Source: Nematopogon swammerdamellus (Eukaryota > Arthropoda > Insecta > Lepidoptera > Adelidae). Taken from it: a stretch of 64,000 nucleotides of DNA. The position numbers and the translations under genes were made by a program. How positions within the stretch are numbered: position 1 is the first letter of the stretch; every line of letters starts with the position of its first letter. Of the stretch, positions 30,125-38,296 are shown piece by piece. Below the pieces are notes generated by a model. It did no database searches and was not told the DNA's origin. It saw only the letters and a program-made list of their open reading frames with translations. Location: the NCBI GenBank assembly GCA_946902875.1, contig OX336344.1:16823791-16887790 (forward strand), in the 5' to 3' direction.

Positions 30125-30585
30125 CTTTTTAACCGACTTCAAAAAAGGAGGAGGTTCTATGTTCGGCTGTATGTATTTTTTTTTTATGAATGTTCAGCAA
30201 TATCTTCCCCAATTGTGAACCGATTTGGATGATTCTTTTTGTGTTCGGTTCAGTCTAGGTCCAAGGTGGTCCCATTTTTTTTTTGGTCAAAATCGGATTG
30301 GAAAGCGAGGCGGAATCGCGAGGCCGAAGGCCGAGCGATTCCGCCGAGTACATTAATAGCAAATAAAAATTACTAAAAAAACTGTGAAATAAAAAACTAT
30401 TTAAAAAAATATAAAAACCGCCTTCAAAAATGTATGAAATAAAAAAATAAAAATCGAACCCTAGAGTTGAAAGCGGTGGTGCTAAAGCAAGCAAAAATAA
30501 CCGACCGCCTTCAACTCTAGGGTTCGATTTTTATTTTTTTATTTCTTACATTTTTGAAGGCGGTTTTTATATTTTTTTGTATATT
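30125..30585. repeat. repeat with a 75-bp near-perfect inverted pair
   Basis: Starts TAACCGACTTCAAAAAAGGA. 30405-30480 and 30505-30583 pair (ACCGCCTTCAAAAATGTA, AAATCGAACCCTAGAGTTGA with their inverses) around a ~25-base loop. 30300-30345 holds a GAGGCCGAAGGCC block like that in the Helitron at 36.4 kb. Confidence 0.8.
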
Positions 30586-30885
30586 TTTTCGATTCCCCAT
30601 AAAAAGGAATGCAAGAAAACACAGTTGAAAAAAAATATTGGTTAATTTGTTTTCTTTGATGTATTTAGCGATTTGATACTAATTGTGTGCATTGATAGAT
30701 TATGTTGGAGACAAAGTAAATTTGTATGCAATAGTATGTCTATTATTTTTAATTCTTTGCATTCATGTTATTATGGAACATTATTTCCCATACAATTACT
30801 CACAAGGACACTGTGGCATGAATTTGGAGATACAACCATGTAGAAAGGCTTAGAATGCCACACACAGTAACTATGTTTGGTCAAG
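30586..30885. other. no gene seen
   Basis: AT-rich; nothing recognised. Confidence 0.35.
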
Positions 30886-31100
30886 TAGCCGGCACTACCA
30901 AACGGAATCATTGGCATGGCACCTGTTTCCGACCTCAAGTGGGCTGGGCACGTTAGCCGAAGAGACGATGACCGTTGGAATAACCGTGTCCTATACTGGC
31001 GGCCGTGGACAGGTAAACGGAGTGTGGGATGCCCGCCCGCCAGGTGGGACGACGACATCAAGTACGTCGATTATCACGGCGAAGAAGAACTGGCAAGAAA
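30886..31100 (+). pseudogene. RTE-type LINE ORF C-terminus joined to a SINE-A scrap
   Basis: 30886-30926 matches SINE-A (GTAGCCGGCACTACCAAACG). From ~30937 the frame reads LKWAGHVSRRDDDRWNNRV, WRPWTGKRSVGCPPARWDDD and IKYV: the W-GHV-R-D-RW ... GKR-GxPPxRWxDDI signature of RTE-type LINE C-termini. 5'-truncated and decayed. Confidence 0.8.
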
Positions 31101-31379
31101 CTTCGCTGGATACTTTTTTTTACGTCCACTTAGTCTACATTTACAAGAATGTTTGCCACTGCCTAGAAAGTACGAGTCATCACTGTTTCTAAAAATGTAT
31201 CGCAAATACAACTTTCTTTTTTTATAAGCGTAAACCGTTCATATAACATGTTGGAGCTGAGGTTGGAGCCAATTGGAGCAGGCCGTTCTCCACAAACAGC
31301 ACCCGTTCACGAGCATCACTATTCACTATTCTCACTATTCAGCATCACTATTCTCTAATAAATAAATAAAAAAAATAAA

Positions 31380-31540
31380 ATAAATAAATCACGCCAGGGC
31401 CAGCCATCGAGTTACAGCTAACGATTCCCATAAACATTATGTGATGCACTGGTATTGCAAATGTCATACCGACCTGACAGGAGCCTGAAAACATGCTCCT
31501 TTTCAGTCTGTACTTGGGGGGAAATAGACGGAAAAGATGA
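31380..31540 (-). pseudogene. jockey-like LINE 3' end (ORF end plus UTR)
   Basis: The minus strand reads FPPKYRLK, a frameshift, then CTCCTGTCAGGTCGGTATGA and GTGCATCA.AATGT; this aligns with the LINE fragment at 60.9-61.3 kb (FPPKYSLG, CTCCTGTCAGGCCGACATGG). Confidence 0.7.
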
Positions 31541-32165
31541 GAGCATGCATTTTGAAAGTTTAAAGCGACACAACTTTCGCAACAATCTCTACTGCACATT
31601 AATATTATTTCCTCACTCGCTCATTCTCTCTACTCTTTCTCACACGAGTAGGTCGCGAACGCCTCTGCGAGAGGCGCTCGTGGCCTCGTATATGAATGTT
31701 TGACTTTAAAAAGTTGAAAAAAAAAAAACTCTCGAGCGCGGGGCGGGAGCAAATATTGCGCTCAGTTTTTCGCTATTTGTAGGGAATTCATCAGTTAGAA
31801 GGCGGATCAATTTGTTGAGCAGATCCAAAATAAATGGTATGCACAGGCGCAAATTATGTGCATGTCTAATTAAAAAAAATTCCAAATTCCAAATATTTAT
31901 TGAAAATTTAGCAAATGTTTACATGTTGTGTTTACAAGGTGTACACATGTGTTTATTATACTCGTTTATATATTTTACCTACGTAACTTACTAGAATTTT
32001 AAAATTATATTTTTATTGTTATGCTCGAAGAAAGCACTAGACTTTCGTCCTTATTGTCTATTCTTAGTTCTATTTGGTGTGGTTAATTTGGATATAGGTG
32101 TTAGGCACTTTAAAGATTCAAGACACATCTCACAGTTCGCGGCACACAGCTAGTTCTTGTATGTA
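31541..32165. other. no gene seen
   Basis: Mixed and AT-rich. Nothing recognised. Confidence 0.35.
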
Positions 32166-32265
32166 ATCCTGTATGGATGGCTAAGTCAGAGGGGCCTAAG
32201 CACAGGGTCCCACCAGCCAATATCACCACCGATAATGTGCCATACCGGAGACTTCCCTGACCGCG
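32166..32265 (-). mobile_element. SINE-B, 3' end
   Basis: GATGGCTAAGTCAGAGGGGC, CACCAGCCAATATCACC and GTGCCATACCGGAGACTTCC, minus orientation. Confidence 0.75.
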
Positions 32266-32543
32266 CACCCGTCGCTTAAATAAAAAAAATGCTACTAATC
32301 AACACATATTAAGTTTATTATTTAAAAAAAAAGCTCCAATCCAAATGTTTTATGCCCAGTGTTTTTCTATAGTTGGCATTTTTCCAAATGGAACAAAACG
32401 AATTATTATGAAAAACGATATTGAAATATACATTTGTGTTAGTTTAAATATTTAATCAGAATCCGACGGCAGTTTCATTCAATTGAATTCTATGGCTATT
32501 TGCTTTTATTTACACTCTCGTTTCGAGCGAGTAGTGCGTTAGA
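32266..32543. other. no gene seen
   Basis: AT-rich; no motif. Confidence 0.3.
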
Positions 32544-32708
32544 ATGAGTCTGCCTGGAAAATATATTTACCGACTTCTTTGTGCCGCTGCTGTCGAGTCT
32601 GCGTCTACGATCGACTACTCGAAACCGTTGGATTGTTTGTGTAAAGACGCGAAGTGCGGTGCTTGGGAGAGAAACAAAAGGAAAACGCTTGCGGGGACAG
32701 CTGCATAG
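32544..32708 (+). CDS. small ATG-started ORF, 54 codons, unknown
   Basis: Reads MSLPGKYIYRLLCAAAVES, TIDYSKPLDCLCKDAKCG, then KRKTLAGTAA and stop. Hydrophobic start and a C-x-C-x4-C cluster, but only 54 residues and no family recognised. It is in one of the less AT-rich spots outside any repeat. Chance is the default explanation. Confidence 0.15.
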   Translation: MSLPGKYIYRLLCAAAVESASTIDYSKPLDCLCKDAKCGAWERNKRKTLAGTAA

Positions 32709-32937
32709 CTCTTTTGAGACTGTGCCGAGAGCTCTAGTCTTGGACGAAACGAAAAGTGTTTAGAATATAAACACAAAGGTTCAATAGGCCTGAATGCCAA
32801 AAATTTGGACCATCATGTCGCAAAGAGAATCGCAAAGTACCTACTTAATTGACACGAAATTACGTATTTGGTTGCTAATGAATTGAACCGCTGTACTTGC
32901 CTGATAATAATATAAAACTTACTTCGTTGTTTAATTC

Positions 32938-33018
32938 TGTCAGAATCGGTAGCTCAGTCGTCCGATCGGTCGACTGCCGTCGTGGTCTGACACTTGGGCG
33001 CGGTCAGAACTTGGATTA
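32938..33018 (+). mobile_element. SINE-A head fragment
   Basis: GAATCGGTAGCTCAGTCG (box A), GGTCGACTGCCGTCGTGGTC and GGGCGCGGTCAGAACTTGGA; truncated before box B. Confidence 0.75.
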
Positions 33019-33253
33019 TTTCTTTTTTACTCAACGAAATTCTACTTTATGGACAGGCCCCGTCATACATTTTGCCGGTAGAAAGGTGCGATTGGAGTTC
33101 TTCTATATATTGCCAATATTTGATGTTTATAACAGCGTAGTGCGCGAGCGCCTCATACATCACGTTACGTTTCCGCTCTGTGAACGTCGATAGACGTATA
33201 AGAGAGACAACGATTGGAGAGTGTGCTGAATGCTCACAAATAGCGCGCCTCAA

Positions 33254-33335
33254 TTCGGTGCCAAAGAGTTTGTATTAAGTCGCTGCGCTCCTTTAAAGGA
33301 GCGCAGCGACGTAATACAAACTCTTTGTTCGGTGC
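33254..33335. mobile_element. 66-bp palindromic mini-element with 8-bp target duplication
   Basis: 33262-33327 is two 33-base arms with no spacer and one mismatch (CAAAGAGTTTGTATTAAGTC, GCTGCGCTCCTTT, then the inverse). TTCGGTGC flanks both sides (33254-33261, 33328-33335). An 8-bp duplication is typical of hAT-type insertion; no internal sequence remains, so mobilisation in trans is inferred. Confidence 0.88.
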
Positions 33336-34690
33336 GTTGTATGCCACTTCCCGATACTTTTTAATTCGTTGTTTCATAGTTGGTATATATATATATATAT
33401 GTACGTATTTATAACAATAGGTTATTTATAAAGAAGTAGGTATATATTTACAATTTGTTTACCTCCTCTGTTTCACTTGCACTTCTTTCGTGATATTTCC
33501 TTATTATTTTGCTCCACACCACCCTAAGATTGACTGGAAGAAATAACTTGTATATGTATATTTTCTTGTACCTACTGTTCTTTTTTCAATTGTGTGCAAT
33601 AAGAAGTTTCTATCTATTTATCTATTCTATTATATTATAATTATATTATATTACTGATTTATTTATCTATTAATTAAATTGTAGTTTTCATTATTAATCT
33701 AGATTTTGTTACCTTTATTTTGGGAATAGTATCGCATTTAATTTGAACCGTTTGAAGTAGCTGCGAAATAATCCATTACTAATAAATAAATTCGTATTTT
33801 ATGCATCAGGTAAATAACAGCGATTGTTTGGGCAGCGGAGGAGGGGCGGGCGGCGGGGGCATCGATGGCGGGGGGGGGGGGGGGGGCAGGGCAGGCAGCA
33901 ATAACTGACAGAGTTTGACAATAATAATTATTATTGTCAATAAATGCATTAATAAATCATGTTGAAATATTTCTTTTCCATTCATCTATTCTTATTTAAG
34001 TACATTTATTGGCATATTATATTTATGAATTAAATATCTTACATTTTGTATACATCAGAATATTAAATATTAAAAAAAACATATACAAAAAATTAAATAA
34101 AATTTAATGGTGTTTCCACCACCCAAGTAGATATCGATGGTTTCCATAATCACCACCACAACGGAGGCGACGACGGCGGACGGCGGCGCGGCGGTGCGGT
34201 GGCCTAATAACTAGGCCCATTGTCATACTGTTAGTCTATGGTCGCCCTACAACGGCCTCCACGGAGGGAGGTATCGGGAGGGGGACAACAAGAGCACAAA
34301 ATATCGCGAGGCTTAGCGGAAATAAATCTGGATTTCATTTACAATTTATTTGCGTTTCAATACCTACTCATTATTGTGTTAGTTGTTGGTGGGTGCGATC
34401 GATGCGGCGCGGCGGCGCGGCGGGTCAAATGGTGATTTGGATAATATTAACTATAATATTATCTATAACCAAACCACCGTCTAACTATTGGGTTGAAAGT
34501 TTACTTACACGCAATTCTTTAACTATTTTTAAACCTTCAGCTTATAAGAATAAATAATACGAAAATGCACAACGGGTGAATGGATAACTTCCTCCTTTTT
34601 TGGAATCAGTAAAAAATTCAGGACAGAATTTAGTCGACCACATTTTGAGATCTCAGTGTTTTGATTGAATGCTCAAAATGCCAAACAATC
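33336..34690. other. no gene seen; (TA)n, G17 and GGC-rich patches
   Basis: (TA)n at 33386-33400, a G17 run at 33870-33886, GGC-rich patches at 33835-33870, 34163-34200 and 34400-34425. Remainder very AT-rich. Confidence 0.45.
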
Positions 34691-34696
34691 GGGTCG

Positions 34697-34835
34697 TGTT
34701 TTCTATCCAGTTCAGTGTAGCCGGCACGACTAAAGTGAAGCACTGACATGTCACCTAGACCACCAAGTCATTATGTATGGGCTGACATCACGGACGTAGT
34801 TGGTGATTTAGCCAAAAATTTCAAGTTTGCATTAA
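34697..34835 (+). mobile_element. SINE-A, 3' part
   Basis: GTGTTTTCTATCCAGTTCAG, TGTAGCCGGCACGAC and ATGGGCTGACATCACGG, with a degenerate 3' end. Confidence 0.8.
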
Positions 34836-34887
34836 AAATTAAAAATTAAAATAATTATAAACCAAAATATTTTTACAATATATTACT

Positions 34888-35030
34888 TACATATCATCAC
34901 GCTGCATTCCGAAAATCGGAGTAAGCAAGCAGAGTGATTGGAGTTGTGCTACAAAAATTAGGTGAATTAGGTAGGTACCTCACAACACCAACCACCACCT
35001 TCAACCAGACAGGGACAAGATAACTAATTG
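34888..35030 (-). repeat. X repeat, 3' part, decayed
   Basis: ATCACGCTGCATTCCGAAAA, GAGTTGTGCT and CACAACACCAACCACCAC. Confidence 0.65.
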
Positions 35031-35452
35031 CTACTACATAGTTTATAGAACTTCATTTATCTCTTAGGTCAAATGGCCTGTCTTATCAGAGGGCGAGAGG
35101 TTCAAGGCAAATTCGACCTTACGCCACTTATTTCAAACGCATTTAGTGATTGCACTGGCCTTTAAAGTTTCCAAAGTCAAGACTCATACATCAAGACATC
35201 AAGACTATAGTAACTATATTCCTCGAATCAAGATCGTCTTTGTTTTACAGACAGACCTCTCAACAGCCGAAACTCAATATTCGAATTCACTTGAGACTAG
35301 TTGAGACATAGAAGGCTCTTCAGATGTCTGGACATTTCTACCCGACTGCGGCGAAGCCAAAAAGAAGGGTTATTTTCAATATAGTAATAATTAGACGGTT
35401 AAACGCTATTAATTACTTAATGAATTAATCTTACGTTGTAAAACTATACTTA
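35031..35452. other. no gene seen
   Basis: Unassigned sequence left of the Helitron. Confidence 0.35.
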
Positions 35453-36317
35453 TCTATACATATAATAAAATCGTAGAGGTAAGAAAGTCTGTACATTGAA
35501 TGTATTCGGAAAAAAACTAACCAGGGTGGCTTAAAATGAGATACTGAACAGTTTTTAAAATTTTTGTTTGTTTGTTTGTTTGTTTGTTTGTCTGTACGCG
35601 CATCACGCAAAAACCACTGAACGGAATTAGACGAAACTTTGTATAGTGGCAGTTTATATGCCGGGTTAACATAATACGTAAAAAAATATAACAAAAATAA
35701 AAAAAAATTAATAATAAACATTATTGCGCGTTTAAAATCACGTAGTCCAAAGTACATAATTATACCTTGAGAACTGGCAGCAAATACAATTTGAATAAAA
35801 TATTCATTCGAAATTTAAAAATAAGTAGATACAACGAAAATGACAGTTCTTCTTTTTTTTTTATAACTTGAACACAATAGTCTATACATATCTATTCTTT
35901 CTATACATATCATAAAATCGTAAATGCAAAAATGTCTATTTGTATGCGCATCTCGCAAAAACCACTGAACGGAATTTGACGAAACTTTTTATAGTGAAAG
36001 TGTATATCCCGGATGAACATAATAATTAAAAAATATAATAAAAATCACGTTATCCAAAGTAAAGGTAAAACCCCAGAGCATGAAATACTGCTGCGGGCAA
36101 ATAATGCGCGCGCAGTTCTATGCTCTGTGGGTAAAACACAATTTTAAATGTCATGTTGACAACGGAGAACTGTCATCTCGACGTGAGTTGGCCGGTGACA
36201 ATTTGTTTGATAAATAAAAATAATAATTGAAAGTCGAAGTTATGTCGCTGTCATTGGTGCAATAAAATTTATATATCTGTTGCCCGCGACTTCACTCGCG
36301 TGAAATTCGTATTTAAA

Positions 36318-36730
36318 AAAAAGAAAGTAAGTAACTAAAGGCGGGTCCGAAGGCGGATCTGCGCTCACGTAAACGATATTCTTTCTCGATGAAAGTAACT
36401 AAGTGCGAGGCGGAAGGCGGAGCTGAGTTCAGGAAGAAGAAAAACATTCATTGAAGAAAGTAAGTAACTAAGGGCGAGGCCGAAGGCCGAGCTCTATTCT
36501 GGAAAACCATAAACCTTCTCGAAGAAAGTAAGTAACTATGGGCGAGGCCGCAGGCCGAGCTGCGTTCAGGAAGAAGCTAAACCATCTTGAAGAAAGTAAG
36601 TAACTAAGGCGAGGCCGAAGGCCGAGCTACGTTCTGACAAATGATAAACCATCTCGAAGAAAGCAAGTAACTAAGGGCGAGGCCGAAGGCCGAGCTGCGT
36701 TCAGGAAGAAGCTAAACGATCTCGAATAAA
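36318..36730. repeat. tandem array of ~67-bp units inside the Helitron
   Basis: Six units, each GAAGAAAGTAAGTAACTAAG, GGCGAGGCCGAAGGCCGAGC, TGCGTTCAGGAAGAAGCTAA, slightly diverged. GAGGCCGAAGGCCGA is itself near-palindromic. Confidence 0.85.
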
Positions 36731-36780
36731 GTTAATTAATATTAAGATTGAGTTAATTTAATTTAAATTTTATTATAAAG

Positions 36781-37230
36781 TCCACGCTTCTAACGGCAAA
36801 TATACCGTGCATCCTAGAACCTCGCGGTTATTCCCGGCTGGATGGCAAGAGGCCCGATGCTATCACCTTAGTGCCATGGACTAAGGGTAGTTCTTTGATG
36901 TGGGACGCCACTTTTGTTCTCACATTGGCTCCAAGTCACGTTAGGACATCTTCAAGAGCGGCTGGCGCGGCCGAGGCTGGGGCGGAGAGCCTCAAACGCA
37001 GCAAATATAGAAATATAATTCAAGATTTCGAATTTGTTGCGTTTGCGGTTGAAACCCTCGGTCCGTGGAGCAGTGAAGCCAAAAGAGGCTTGAGCTGGTT
37101 GACGCAACTGGTGTCCCGCCATCAAGGGCTTATGTACTTCATTCAAAGGTTAAGCCAGCGGGGTAATGCCGCAAGTGCTCTAAGAACATTTGAAAATTCC
37201 CGTTTTGATAGTTATTTTAATGTTTGTTAG
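36781..37230 (+). pseudogene. captured C-terminal domain of a non-LTR-type ORF
   Basis: The frame reads ANIPCILEPRGYSRLDGKRP, DAITLVPWTKGSSLMWDATF, LTLAPSHV, RAAGAAEAGAESLKRSKY, VAFAVETLGPWSSEAKRG, then IQRLSQRGNAASAL and a stop at 37230. The LEP-G-x-R-DGKRPD ... PW ... WDAT ... TLAPSH ... VETLG ... QRGNAAS order is the end of an invertebrate reverse-transcriptase-type polyprotein I recognise from memory. The RPD/WD pair could be a PD-(D/E)XK-like endonuclease core (inference). It sits between two inverted tandem arrays. The N-terminal RT is absent. Confidence 0.7.
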
Positions 37231-37299
37231 GTAGGTTTAATTCTTTAGTTATTAATAATACTTTTTTATTTTTATGAAATAAATAGATTGAGTAAACGA

Positions 37300-37560
37300 T
37301 ATTATATTCTATCGAAGAAAGGAAGTCTTTAAGGGCGAGGCCCGAAGGCGGAAGAGGGTTTTTGGTTTACCTGAACGCAGCTTGGCCTTCGGCCTCGCAC
37401 TTAGTTCCTTCCTTTCTTCCAGAAGGTTTATCGTCTTCCTGAACATAGCTCGGCCTTCGGCCTCGCCCTTACTTACTTCCTTTATTTGAGAAAGGTTTAT
37501 CGTTTACCTGAACACAGCTCGGCCTTCGGCCTCGCCCTTAGTGATTTACATTCTTCTTTG
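37300..37560. repeat. inverted counterpart of the 67-bp array
   Basis: Three to four units in opposite orientation: GCTCGGCCTTCGGCCTCGCC, CTTACTTACTTCCTTT, AGGTTTATCGT, CTGAACACAGC. With 36318-36730 they form long inverted arms around the captured fragment. Confidence 0.85.
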
Positions 37561-37601
37561 GAATATGAATTTCACGCGAGCGGAGCCGCGGGCTCAGCTA
37601 G

Positions 37602-37805
37602 TTTTATTATATTTTCTTAACAACGCATAATTTAAGCCTTATATATAAATTAAATATAAATAAATGAAATGAATAATAAAATATAAATGAAATAAATAAA
37701 ATAATAAATTCCAATTTTGGAGCCGAATGTACCTGTTTCCTTAGAAAATACCCGACTACTGTAAAGTAAGGTGTTGATGAGAAAAATGTAAACTTTATAC
37801 TCCAC
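37602..37805. other. no gene seen
   Basis: AT-rich gap between Helitron and X head. Confidence 0.3.
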
Positions 37806-37889
37806 TACTGTACCGTGGTGTGGGGCCGGTACTTTAAAAGAATAGCCCCACTGCATCTCTCCCCGTGTATGTTGTAAAAGGCGACTAAA
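37806..37889 (+). repeat. X head of a chimeric repeat, left flank of the LINE
   Basis: GTGTGGGGCCGGTACTTTAA to AAAAGGCGACTAA. Its continuation (GGGATATGACTC..., then SINE-A core) resumes at 41348, so the LINE splits it. Confidence 0.85.
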
Positions 37890-38296
37890 GCTCGGTGGAC
37901 CGAGCAAGCGGAGGAGAGGAGGGGAGTGGATATTATTTCAGCCAACAATGAGGGCTCACTACCCAATTGCACTGTCTCTCGGGCCAGGGAGAGCCAGGTG
38001 CAACAGGAGTTATGTCGCTACCTGCCCGCGGATAGTACAGGGGCCCGCCGCGTGCGGTCGCACCAGCCTGCGTCGGGGGCTGCCCTATCAGCCAGCGAAA
38101 AATCCTGACGGAGGTGCACCTTGAGGCATGGTGACCTGGGGAGACCGGGGTGCATCCTCGTCAGGGGGGGCCTGGGGGTCCTCTCGTCCCTTGTGACAGT
38201 GTTCTTGGAGAGCCCACTTGAGCTGTCTTCAATATTACCGCTCCCCAAATCTCGTCTTGCTTGCTCCATTTTTTCATTTCCCTCAAAACTAACCTC

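Larger units (their letters stand above)
35453..37601 (+). mobile_element. Helitron-like element carrying a captured ORF fragment
   Basis: The 5' end TCTATACATATAATAAAATC follows an A; the 3' end CGGAGCCGCGGGCTCAGCTAG precedes a T: the Helitron pattern A|TC...CTAG|T with a GC-rich palindrome (GCGGAGCCGC) before the end. A second 5'-end-like block lies at 35900-36020, so two elements may be merged. An inverted 3'-end-like block sits at 36286-36315. No Rep/helicase frame, so non-autonomous. Transposition by rolling circle is family knowledge. Confidence 0.75.

Noticed and set aside
36103..36132. A small inverted pair (CCCCAGAGCAT ... ATGCTCTGTGGG) inside the Helitron as a separate MITE
   Set aside because: Arms pair poorly beyond ~11 bases and no target duplication is visible.
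38261..38296. LINE ORF start upstream of 38297
   Set aside because: The frame is open there, but the first codon is TTG and the first ATG is at 38297.
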